Source: Candidatus Avelusimicrobium aviculae
GTDB taxonomy: Bacteria > Elusimicrobiota > Elusimicrobia > Elusimicrobiales > Elusimicrobiaceae
Direction of reading: 5' to 3'
Assembly: GCA_944324655.1 (NCBI GenBank)
Contig: CALUXF010000005.1
Span: 1 to 64,000, forward strand
Length of the DNA stretch: 64,000 nucleotides
Part shown: positions 15,793-23,341 of the stretch, piece by piece
Numbering within the stretch: position 1 is the first letter of the stretch
Layout: every line of letters begins with the position of its first letter
Translations under genes and position numbers: made by a program
The notes under the pieces: model-generated
What the model was told of the DNA's origin: nothing
The model's database searches: none
Seen by the model: only the letters and a program-made list of their open reading frames with translations

Positions 15793-16812
15793 ATGAATTT
15801 TGAAGCCGTGAAAGAACACATTAAACAGCTGGGGCTGCCTAACTTCCGCATAGCGCAAGTGCAGGAGGCCGTTTTTAAAAAAGGCATTTCTTCCTGGGAT
15901 GAGGCCACCTCGCTGCCGGCGCCCGTGCGGGAAGAACTAAAGCAAAAATATCCCCTTTTAAGTTTTACAGTCAGCAAAATGGTTTTCTCCCAAAAAGACA
16001 AAGCCGCTAAGGCGTTGCTTACTTTGCGGGACGGGCTTCAAATAGAAACGGTGCTTTTAAAGCCGCAGGATACGTGGAGTGTGTGCGTATCCAGCCAGGT
16101 GGGGTGCCCTCTTAGGTGTTCTTTTTGCAGTACGGGTAAAATGGGTTTTAAGCGGGATTTGACCCAAGAAGAAATTACGGACCAGGTTTTAATGTGGTAC
16201 CAATACGTACGTAAAGAAAAACTGGCCGAGCGGATATCCAGCGTGGTGTTTATGGGTATGGGCGAACCGCTGTTAAACTATTTAAACGTTGTCAAAGCCG
16301 CGCGGGATTTATCCAACCCGGATTATTTAAATATCGGCGCGCGGCATATTTCCGTTTCCACCGCGGGTATAGCGGATAAACTGCATAAACTAGCGGTGGA
16401 CTTGCCGCAAGCCAATTTGGCTGTGTCTTTGCATAATGCAGACGACGGCGAACGCAGCAAGATGATGCCCGTCAACCGCCGTTTTAATTTGGACGAGCTT
16501 CAAAAAGCGGTGGAAGAATATATCGCCATGACGGGCCGGCAGGTATTTTTGGAATATTCCGTACTGGAAAATGTAAACAGCCGCCCGGAGCATATCCGCA
16601 AACTGGCCAAATGGATTTTTGGCATTAAAGACAATTATTTAATACACGTAAATTTAATAGCGTGCAATTTAGGGCGCGGCGCCAAAACGGATGATAAAAT
16701 AGTAAAAGATTTTGCCGCCGCCGTTAAAGCGATGGGAATTGGCGTTACCATACGCAAGAGTATGGGAAACGATGTTTTAGCCGCTTGCGGGCAGCTGGCT
16801 GCGCGCAAGTAA
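15793..16812 (+). CDS. rlmN: Dual-specificity 23S rRNA/tRNA adenine-C2 methyltransferase
   Basis: 339-aa radical-SAM enzyme that methylates C2 of A2503 in 23S rRNA and of A37 in some tRNAs. The cluster motif is CPLRCSFC (Cx3Cx2C), preceded by 'VCVSSQVGC'. 'MGMGEPLLNY' is the SAM region; the methyl-carrying Cys is near the C-terminus in 'NDVLAACGQL'. The N-terminal accessory domain (residues 1-90) is intact. Length is normal. Confidence 0.96.
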   Translation: MNFEAVKEHIKQLGLPNFRIAQVQEAVFKKGISSWDEATSLPAPVREELKQKYPLLSFTVSKMVFSQKDKAAKALLTLRDGLQIETVLLKPQDTWSVCVSSQVGCPLRCSFCSTGKMGFKRDLTQEEITDQVLMWYQYVRKEKLAERISSVVFMGMGEPLLNYLNVVKAARDLSNPDYLNIGARHISVSTAGIADKLHKLAVDLPQANLAVSLHNADDGERSKMMPVNRRFNLDELQKAVEEYIAMTGRQVFLEYSVLENVNSRPEHIRKLAKWIFGIKDNYLIHVNLIACNLGRGAKTDDKIVKDFAAAVKAMGIGVTIRKSMGNDVLAACGQLAARK

Positions 16813-16831
16813 ATAGATACAGGGGAGGCGT

Positions 16832-17269
16832 ATGAAAAAACTACTTTCATTATTTGTGATGTTGTTCGCATTAGCGGGCTGTGCCACGTTGGACCAGGTA
16901 AATATGGACTGGATTGCCATCGGGCCGGATTTTCCGCCTAACAAATCGGGCAAGGTGGAATTGGTAACCGGCCGGGATAGTATTACCCGCCCGTATGGGA
17001 ATTTGGGTTTGCTTCGCATTAAAAATGTAGACCCGGACCGGGAGTCTCTTCGCCGCGGGGTGGAAAGAGGACGTAAATTTGTAGCCTCCAAAGGGGCGGA
17101 CGCCATGCTGTTGGGCCAGTATAACAGCGCTGAAGACGGCGCCGCCGTACCAAAGGTAACGTTAATTATTTACGCAATTAAATATGTGGATGATTTGTCT
17201 GAGGAAGACAAAAAAGCCATTGAAGATTTTGAAGTGTTGGGGATTTTAAATGAACGTACTAATAGCTAA
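16832..17269 (+). CDS. Small lipoprotein of unknown function
   Basis: 145 aa. The signal peptide ends with lipobox LAGC (Cys ~18), so it should be lipid-anchored. The mature domain (~125 aa) includes 'VTGRDSITRPYGNLGLLRI', a basic helix (RESLRRGVERGRKFVASKG) and 'GADAMLLGQY', reminiscent of small outer-membrane lipoproteins with a ~100-aa alpha/beta domain, but I do not recognise the family. Its last 20 bp overlap the start of the ComB-QueC gene. Confidence 0.8.
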   Translation: MKKLLSLFVMLFALAGCATLDQVNMDWIAIGPDFPPNKSGKVELVTGRDSITRPYGNLGLLRIKNVDPDRESLRRGVERGRKFVASKGADAMLLGQYNSAEDGAAVPKVTLIIYAIKYVDDLSEEDKKAIEDFEVLGILNERTNS

Positions 17270-18965
17270 AACCAAAGACGAATGCAAACTGTGGAAAGAT
17301 TACATCGTGGTGGTGGACGTGCTGCGCAGCGCCACCACCGTTTGCCAGTTGTTGCAGGCGGGCAAACGCGATGTGCTGATTTTTGAAGATACGCAAACCG
17401 CCATGAAATTTAGGGAAGAACATCCGCAGTTTGAGGTATATTCTGAGCTGGAATTTCCTGCCGGGTTTGAACATAAAGACAATTCCCCCGCTTTGGCCGC
17501 CAAAGCAGACCCTAAAATTCCCGCCTTGGTTGTAACTACGGCCGGCACCAAAGCCGTATTTGCGGCCCAACAAGCTTGCGGTATTTTTATGGGCGGCTTT
17601 TGTAACTTTTATACATTGGCTACGCATTTAAAAAGTTTAAGCCGTGACGTGCTTTTAGTGCCCAGCGGTTTGTTCGGTGATCCGGAAGACGTGGAAGATT
17701 TTATGTGCGTTAGCGCTTTGAAAGATTTTATTCAGGGTTTTGGCAACGCGGAAAATACGGTTTCTGATATAAAAAACACATTGCGGTATATGGAGTTTTT
17801 AAAACAAGGGCCTAAAACCGCTAAAGAAGACGCCAAAATCGCTTTTCAAGTAAATTTTCTGCCGCTTATTCCTACTTTTCAGTTTGTGGAAGGGCAGGAT
17901 TTCGCGGTATGTTTCCCGTATGGGCAGCAGGCTCCCCGCCATTTAACGGGAGAAGATCCGCAGGAAGATTCCCTAGAGCCGCAAGTGAGTATGCCCTCCT
18001 TGGAAGAGGCCTCTATGGGGCCCGTCGTACAGCCGAAGCAGCCCGATCAGGCGCAGTCTAAAAACAGCACGTCCCATAAGTTATCGGGGCTTTTGCGCGG
18101 TTTTTTAAATACGGTACGCAAAGAGGAAGAAGAATTAAAAGAAGATTTGTTAAAAACCTTCAATAAAAAAGGGGAAAGGCCCGTTACCATAAAACCCGTA
18201 ATGGACCCGGTGGATGCTGTTTTACAAAGCGGGGAGCCCGCTGCGGAAACGGAAGAAAAAATGCCTGCCGTTCAAGAAGCCTCTTCCGGCGGAAAGAAGA
18301 AAGCCATTGTGCTTTTTTCCGGCGGGTTGGATTCCACCACCTGTTTGTATTGGGCGCTTAACCAGGGGTATGAATGCGAAGCCCTTACCATTACCTACGG
18401 CCAGCGTCATGACCGCGAAGTGGTTTCCGCTGAGTTTATCGCCAAGAAATTAGGGGTAAAATTACATAAAATAGAACTTCATTTCCCCTGGCTTAAAAGC
18501 AGTTCTTTGGTGGATAAAAACCAAGCATTGCCGGATTTAACGCTGGAACAAATAGAAGGGGGAAAAATTCCTTCTACGTATGTGCCGGGGCGCAATTTGA
18601 TGTTTTTGTCCATTGCGGCTTCTTTGATGGATTCAGTGGGAGCCAACGCCATAGTGGCAGGGCCGAACGCGGTGGATTTTTCCGGATATCCTGACTGCAC
18701 CCCCGCTTTTTTTAAAGCGGCGGGGGATGCCATTAACCGCGGTACTAAAATGGGAGTCAGTGAAGGGGTGGAAGTATTGGCCCCGTTGATGCGCTTGTCT
18801 AAAACGGATATTGTGCGTTTAGGCGCCAAACTGAAAGTTCCGTTTGAGTTAACGTGGAGTTGTTACGCCGGCGGGCAAAAACCGTGCGGGCATTGCGACT
18901 CCTGCAAATTGCGCGCCAAAGGCTTTGCCGAAGCCGGAATAAAAGACCCGGCTGTTGAAGATTAA
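17250..18965 (+). CDS. Fusion of a ComB-like phosphatase domain with 7-cyano-7-deazaguanine synthase (QueC)
   Basis: 571 aa. Residues 1-230 match the ComB / 2-phosphosulfolactate phosphatase family: 'VVVDVLRSATTV', 'DNSPALAA', 'VVTTAGTKAVF', 'EDVEDFMCV'. Residues 230-350 are an acidic/charged linker. Residues 350-571 are a full QueC: P-loop SGGLDSTT (357 onward), 'TITYGQRH', 'STYVPGRN', and the zinc motif 'CYAGGQKPCGHCDSCKLR'. QueC makes preQ0 for queuosine. The role of the ComB part is unknown. One continuous frame joins both, with no internal stop. Neighbouring queuosine genes are not seen. Confidence 0.9.
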   Translation: MNVLIAKTKDECKLWKDYIVVVDVLRSATTVCQLLQAGKRDVLIFEDTQTAMKFREEHPQFEVYSELEFPAGFEHKDNSPALAAKADPKIPALVVTTAGTKAVFAAQQACGIFMGGFCNFYTLATHLKSLSRDVLLVPSGLFGDPEDVEDFMCVSALKDFIQGFGNAENTVSDIKNTLRYMEFLKQGPKTAKEDAKIAFQVNFLPLIPTFQFVEGQDFAVCFPYGQQAPRHLTGEDPQEDSLEPQVSMPSLEEASMGPVVQPKQPDQAQSKNSTSHKLSGLLRGFLNTVRKEEEELKEDLLKTFNKKGERPVTIKPVMDPVDAVLQSGEPAAETEEKMPAVQEASSGGKKKAIVLFSGGLDSTTCLYWALNQGYECEALTITYGQRHDREVVSAEFIAKKLGVKLHKIELHFPWLKSSSLVDKNQALPDLTLEQIEGGKIPSTYVPGRNLMFLSIAASLMDSVGANAIVAGPNAVDFSGYPDCTPAFFKAAGDAINRGTKMGVSEGVEVLAPLMRLSKTDIVRLGAKLKVPFELTWSCYAGGQKPCGHCDSCKLRAKGFAEAGIKDPAVED

Positions 18966-18969
18966 CCGC

Positions 18970-19305
18970 ATGCTGAAATATTATGCCTTTTTAATGGGTG
19001 CCATTGTGTGTGAGATTATCGGCACCAACGCCTTAAAGGCTACCCAGGGTTTTACCCGCCTGTGGCCCGCCGTGTTGACGGTATGCGGGTATGCGGCTTC
19101 GTTCTATTTGTTGGGTATGACGTTGAAAGGCATGGCTTTAGGGGTGGCGTACGCCATTTGGGCCGGGGTAGGCATTATACTTACCGCTCTTTTGGCCTTT
19201 ATTGTTTTTCACGAAAAGCCGGACGCGCCCGCCATGCTGGGCATGGGGTTGATTATTGCCGGGGTGGCGGTGATTCATTTATTTTCTAAAACGGTGGGAA
19301 GTTGA
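18970..19305 (+). CDS. Small multidrug resistance (SMR) family transporter
   Basis: About 111 aa, four transmembrane helices. Family pattern: 'FLMGAIVCEIIGTNALK' in helix 1 with the conserved membrane Glu, 'YLLGMTLKGMALGVAYAIWAGVG' in helices 2-3, and helix 4 near the C-terminus. A proton-coupled dimeric exporter of small cations or metabolites. Start taken as ATG 18970, 3 bp after the queC stop; a TTG at 18955 would overlap it. Cotranscription with the QueC fusion is likely, but a functional link is speculation. Confidence 0.88.
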   Translation: MLKYYAFLMGAIVCEIIGTNALKATQGFTRLWPAVLTVCGYAASFYLLGMTLKGMALGVAYAIWAGVGIILTALLAFIVFHEKPDAPAMLGMGLIIAGVAVIHLFSKTVGS

Positions 19306-19314
19306 GGTGAAAAA

Positions 19315-19818
19315 ATGAAAAAATATTTGTTAATGGTTTTTCCGTTGTTCTGGGGTATTGTGTGTGTGGCGCAAGACGAATTAAAAACGAAGGAGGCGTC
19401 CTCCCAGTCTAAAGCGCAACAAAAGCAAGAAGCGCAGACAGAAAAAGTGTTGCCCGTTTTTGAGAGTGAAAAAGAAGCCAAAAAAGCTTTTAAACAGCGC
19501 CGCAAGCAAATTAATAAATTGGTAAAGCGTTACCGCAAAGCCTCCGCGGAAGAGAAACCGGCTATTAAAGAAGAACTATATCAAATTGTATCCGAAAGCA
19601 TGGATTTGGGCCTTTCCAGCATGAAGACCCGTATCGCCCAGCAAAAAGCTAACCTGGCCCATTGGGAAAGCAAATTGGCTGAAAGCGAAGCCCAGTGGGA
19701 CGATTTAAAAGCCCAGCGGGTGGAGGATTTGCTTTCCGGTGCGGCGGAGCGCAAATATAAGCTGGCCCAAAAAGCTTGGAAGCAGGAAATGAAAGACCAA
19801 AAACGGTTAATGCGTTAA
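19315..19818 (+). CDS. Exported Lys-rich coiled-coil protein
   Basis: 167 aa. Signal peptide residues 1-19 (MKKYLLMVFPLFWG, cleavage near CVAQ), then Lys/Glu/Gln-rich helix throughout, with long coiled-coil potential (EKEAKKAFKQRRKQINKLVK... and KANLAHWESKLAESEAQWDDL). No Cys lipobox spacing and no catalytic motif. Probably a periplasmic structural protein; family unrecognised. GAGGTG upstream of the ATG. Followed by a strong terminator. Confidence 0.8.
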   Translation: MKKYLLMVFPLFWGIVCVAQDELKTKEASSQSKAQQKQEAQTEKVLPVFESEKEAKKAFKQRRKQINKLVKRYRKASAEEKPAIKEELYQIVSESMDLGLSSMKTRIAQQKANLAHWESKLAESEAQWDDLKAQRVEDLLSGAAERKYKLAQKAWKQEMKDQKRLMR

Positions 19819-19830
19819 ATTTTAAAAATA

Positions 19831-19863
19831 AAATACCGCCGGATATTTCCGGCGGTATTTTTT
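19831..19863 (+). terminator. Intrinsic terminator
   Basis: Perfect 12-bp stem AAATACCGCCGG/CCGGCGGTATTT with a 6-nt loop, then a T run. Confidence 0.9.
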
Positions 19864-19922
19864 ATGGCTTCTCTTGCGGTATACCAAACGGTTCGCCGGT
19901 TTTACAATTTGGGGGCGGGAAT

Positions 19923-19959
19923 AAAAAAACGCTTCCGCAGAGGTGGCGCAAGCGTTTTT
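19923..19959 (-). terminator. Terminator downstream of the ACT-domain gene
   Basis: AAAAACGCTT/AAGCGTTTTT 10-bp stem with A/T runs on both sides, so it can work in either direction. It sits 20 bp past the ACT gene stop. Confidence 0.7.
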
Positions 19960-19978
19960 ATTGTTTGAAGATTGGGTA

Positions 19979-20389
19979 TTAGTTAAATTCTCCGCTGCTT
20001 TCCAAGGCGTTAAGCGCTTTGGTTATATCATTTACCACAATTACCCAGCGGCTCATGCCGTCTTCCATGGCGGAACCGTAAATGGTGGTAATGTTTATGC
20101 CTTGTCTAAAAAGTACCGCGCCAATGTCTCTGGCCAGGCCGGGGCGGTCTTGCACGTCCAAGCAGATAGCGTCCGTCTTTACGCTGGTAAAACCGGCTTT
20201 GGTAAGCGCGTGGCTGATTTCTTCATCGTATTTTACGGCAATGCGCACGACGGCCGCATCGTAACGGACGTCTTGGGAAATGGCAATAATGTTTACATTT
20301 TCCCGCACAAAAAGCTCGGCGAAGTTCTTCAGTGCGCCGGGTTCGTTAATTAAAAACACGCTGTATTGTTTAATAACGCTGATAGACAT
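19979..20389 (-). CDS. Tandem ACT-domain protein
   Basis: 136 aa consisting of two ACT domains (residues ~3-65 and ~70-135), with the typical 'EPGALKNFAELFVRENVNI' and 'DRPGLARDIGAVLFRQGINI' helices. No enzyme domain is attached. ACT pairs bind amino acids and regulate metabolic enzymes. The target is unknown; the window's aspartokinase lacks its own ACT domains, so partnership is conceivable but unproven. Extended -10 (TGC-TATAAT) upstream. Confidence 0.88.
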   Translation of the reverse strand: MSISVIKQYSVFLINEPGALKNFAELFVRENVNIIAISQDVRYDAAVVRIAVKYDEEISHALTKAGFTSVKTDAICLDVQDRPGLARDIGAVLFRQGINITTIYGSAMEDGMSRWVIVVNDITKALNALESSGEFN

Positions 20390-20433
20390 GCAAACCCCTT
20401 TTGGAACAATAAACGGCTGGTTCTCTACTTTCC

Positions 20434-20442
20434 ATTATAGCA
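20434..20442 (-). promoter_or_regulatory. Extended -10 promoter of the ACT gene
   Basis: On the minus strand TGCTATAAT, 45 bp before the start codon. No good -35. Confidence 0.5.
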
Positions 20443-20500
20443 CACATCGGGCAAAATAGCTTTATATTAAAAACGTTTATCAGCGTTTGGAAACATCTGT

Positions 20501-21277
20501 TCAGCGGGAGAGTATGGTTAGCATTTCCGCATGTATTTTGCCGTTGGAGGCCAACACCTGCCGCCCAAAGTTTTGCATTTTGGCCCATTTTTTTCCGCTA
20601 AAGTCGGTCACTTTTCCGCCGGCTTCGGTAAGTACCAGCGTGCCGGCGGCAACGTCCCAGGGGTTTAGGTTTTGTTCCCAGTATCCGTCCAAGCGTCCGG
20701 CGGCCAGCCAGCATAAATCCAACGCGGCCGAGCCTAGGCGGCGTACGTCATGCCCTGCGCGCAGGAAGTTTTCAAAGCGGTGTAAAAGTTCCGGCATGAT
20801 TTCGTTGCGGTTGTAGGGAAATCCGGTCACCAGCAGGGCCTCGTGCACTTTTTTTACGTTAGACACGTGTATTTTTTTACCGTTTAACGTGGCACCTTTG
20901 CCTTTTTGGGCCAGAAACATTTCATTGGTAATGGGGTTTAGCACCCCGCCCAGTATCACTTGGTTTTTGTAAAAAAGCGCAACGGATACGCTGCATTGGG
21001 GAAAAGTATGGGCGAAATTGGTGGTGCCGTCTATGGGGTCAATCACCCAGGTGTAGGGGGAACCTGTATTTTTGCGGGCATCTTCTTCCCCTAAAAAATC
21101 ATGGGTGGGAAACGCTTTTTTTATTACTTGAATGGCGGCTTTTTGGCTGGCCAGGTCCGCCTCTGTTACTAAATTGGCTTCCCCTTTTAAGCGGTAGCCC
21201 ACTTTGCCAAAGCGGCGGCGTACGGCGCGGCCGGCTGTTTCTAAAGCCAATTTAAGCGTTTGCATTTGAAGCGTCAT
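20501..21277 (-). CDS. suhB: Inositol monophosphatase family protein
   Basis: 258 aa. Mg-dependent phosphatase of the IMPase/SuhB family. Metal-binding motifs: 'GEEDA' (residue ~60), 'WVIDPIDGTTNFAH', and C-terminal 'NPWDVAAGTLVLTEAGG'. Substrate could be inositol-1-phosphate or another sugar phosphate; CysQ-type activity is also possible. The first 26 bp overlap the end of the upstream nuclease-like gene, so the two are coupled. Confidence 0.9.
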   Translation of the reverse strand: MTLQMQTLKLALETAGRAVRRRFGKVGYRLKGEANLVTEADLASQKAAIQVIKKAFPTHDFLGEEDARKNTGSPYTWVIDPIDGTTNFAHTFPQCSVSVALFYKNQVILGGVLNPITNEMFLAQKGKGATLNGKKIHVSNVKKVHEALLVTGFPYNRNEIMPELLHRFENFLRAGHDVRRLGSAALDLCWLAAGRLDGYWEQNLNPWDVAAGTLVLTEAGGKVTDFSGKKWAKMQNFGRQVLASNGKIHAEMLTILSR

Positions 21278-22751
21278 GTTTTAAATCCAATACTTCCGCG
21301 TTTTTTAATTTGTCTTCCAAATATAGCATGGCTACGCAGTCGTCCTCGTTATACATAAGCACTTTTTTAAGGAGGTCCTCATTGCCGGTTTTAAGCCAGT
21401 TGGTAAAATAGACCATGCTGTCCATGGCGCCGCAGTCGTCTTGGCGCCATTTAAAACCAAATGCCGGGGCCGCCGCTTTTAGTGAAAAGCTGGGGGCCGG
21501 CAGATAAAACGCTTTGTTTACGGCTACTTTTAAATCAAAACAAATATCACACAGGGCGTTTAATTTGGCCGCGTCCTGAGGGTATTTGGCGGCTAAATTG
21601 CGCATTTTTTTTACTTCATATTCCGTCCAGTGGTACAGAACGGTATTGTCAAAATCCTTAATATAATCGTAAAACTGTTCAAAAATGTGAATTTCTTCTT
21701 CCGGCGTTTTGGCCACAAAGCTGACGTATTTGTTTTCTTCTTTATCCCAAATGCCTATTAGATAGACAAAGGAAACATTATTCTTGGTGAAAGTTTCCGT
21801 AGCCTCAAAATCAAAATACAAATTGCGCTTTTTGACGGGAGGGGGAAAGTGCCCCGCTTCCCGCAGCACCGGTTTGTTATGCAGGTAAGCCAGGGAATTG
21901 TAATACGCGTCTTGGGCGTAGGGGTCTTCCAGAAAAGTTCTTAAAAAATTCAAATCCGCCTTGGCTAAATCATCCGTAGTAAAAATACCGTTAATTTTTA
22001 AGGCCTGGCGCATTTGCGCGCTTAAGGCCGGCAGCATCAATAAATCTTTGGTTTGGGCCACTATTTTATTGGCGTATACCCGCCAGGGGGAATTGGCCGC
22101 CTTGGGGGGTTTATGGGCTTCCGGGCGGGCTTTTCCGTCCCGTATCAAGCGCCAGAAAGCCAGTTCTTGGCTTAGGCGTTCTTCATGATCCCGGTAGTCT
22201 ACATCTATGGTTTTGTCTTTCAAAAATACGCGCGTTTGGTAAGGGGTGAAGCCCTGCACGCAGCCTAAAATGCGGTTAAGCAGGCTTGCCTGCAAAGCGT
22301 AATGTTCCTTTAAGTCATGCGCGCGCTTAAACTGGAAAATGCGGTAATACCAGCCTCCCAGTTTGCTTTTGGCGTCTGAGCTTTTTACCAAAAGGTTAAT
22401 GCTTCCGTATACGTTTTCCGGCAGGTTCCACAGTACGGCGTTGGCAATGGCGCTTTGGCCTTCCAACATGGCTTTTAAGGTGTTTTTAAAACGTTCGGAT
22501 TCGGTTTCCCCGGTAACAAAAACCACTTGCGGAAATTCTTCTTTAATCCATTCGTCGCGGGCGTTTCTGTCGGTACGCACTTTTAAATTTTCGTAACGGT
22601 TAATTTCGTTTACGGCTTCTTCTTTGGGGGCATGGAAGAAGCACCAAATGCCAAAGGGGTCTTCCAACAAAGAAAACATTTTGGAGGCGTTAAAATCTTG
22701 TTTGCCTGGCGTTCTTCCGGCAGAAAGGGTATTATATAGGCTTTCTAACAT
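21252..22751 (-). CDS. TM0106-type RecB-like/RNase H-fold putative nuclease, N-terminal site degenerate
   Basis: 499 aa. The C-terminal ~200 residues are an RNase H-like 3'-5' exonuclease-type domain: 'LYFDFEATETF', 'YHWTEYEVKKM', a D in 'CDICFDL', and 'YNEDDCVA'. The middle has helix-hairpin-helix-like segments. The N-terminal region corresponds to the PD-(D/E)XK part of this family, but expected acidic residues seem replaced (GSINLLV where D is usual, YYRIFQFK where a D-x-K is usual). So only the C-terminal active site looks intact. DNA/RNA processing is likely; pathway unknown. Confidence 0.75.
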   Translation of the reverse strand: MLESLYNTLSAGRTPGKQDFNASKMFSLLEDPFGIWCFFHAPKEEAVNEINRYENLKVRTDRNARDEWIKEEFPQVVFVTGETESERFKNTLKAMLEGQSAIANAVLWNLPENVYGSINLLVKSSDAKSKLGGWYYRIFQFKRAHDLKEHYALQASLLNRILGCVQGFTPYQTRVFLKDKTIDVDYRDHEERLSQELAFWRLIRDGKARPEAHKPPKAANSPWRVYANKIVAQTKDLLMLPALSAQMRQALKINGIFTTDDLAKADLNFLRTFLEDPYAQDAYYNSLAYLHNKPVLREAGHFPPPVKKRNLYFDFEATETFTKNNVSFVYLIGIWDKEENKYVSFVAKTPEEEIHIFEQFYDYIKDFDNTVLYHWTEYEVKKMRNLAAKYPQDAAKLNALCDICFDLKVAVNKAFYLPAPSFSLKAAAPAFGFKWRQDDCGAMDSMVYFTNWLKTGNEDLLKKVLMYNEDDCVAMLYLEDKLKNAEVLDLKHDASNANA

Positions 22752-22858
22752 CTTAATTCTATTTTATATCTTTTGCGGGCAGTAAGGAAACGCTTTTTTG
22801 TTTTTGGCGCGTCTTGCCAAGGGGAATAGATATTTGTTAACATAAAAATGCTATAGAT

Positions 22859-23338
22859 ATGTCAGTAAAAGAACCATATAAATTTAATTTAGGCCGTTTG
22901 CTTTCCCCAGCGGAAATTGTAGTGGAAAGGGGAAATGGTACCAAAACGGAGCTTATTAAAAAATTAGTAAGCGCCGTTTGCAAACAGGACCCCAAGCTGG
23001 ACGGGGCCGATATTTTGGCCCAAGTGTTAAAGCGCGAGGAAGGCATCAGTACCACTTTGGATACGGGGCTTTCTATTCCGCACGCACGCCTGGAAGAAAT
23101 TACCGATTTTAAAGCCGCCTTAGCCGTTTTGCCCAATGCGGCGCAGGACCCGGTAAATCCTAATTTGTCTATCAAAGCCATGTTTTTGTTTTTGTCTCCG
23201 GCTAAACCGGTGTTTTTTCAGCGCCATTTGCAGATATTGTCTTCCCTGGCGGAAACCTTTAAGCCGGAGTTTATAGACGAATTGGCTGCTTTAGGCAGCC
23301 CGGAAGAAATTTTAGCCCGTTTAAAAGGGCATCGTTAA
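22859..23338 (+). CDS. PTS fructose/nitrogen-type EIIA domain protein
   Basis: 159 aa. A single EIIA-Fru/Ntr domain with the phosphorylatable His in 'LSIPHARLEEI'. No sugar-specific IIB or IIC is fused or adjacent. Four bases before the next gene, an APC permease with a stress-protein tail, so it probably regulates that transporter. This recalls the PtsN-like regulators. No Shine-Dalgarno is apparent. Confidence 0.85.
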   Translation: MSVKEPYKFNLGRLLSPAEIVVERGNGTKTELIKKLVSAVCKQDPKLDGADILAQVLKREEGISTTLDTGLSIPHARLEEITDFKAALAVLPNAAQDPVNPNLSIKAMFLFLSPAKPVFFQRHLQILSSLAETFKPEFIDELAALGSPEEILARLKGHR

Positions 23339-23341
23339 GCC

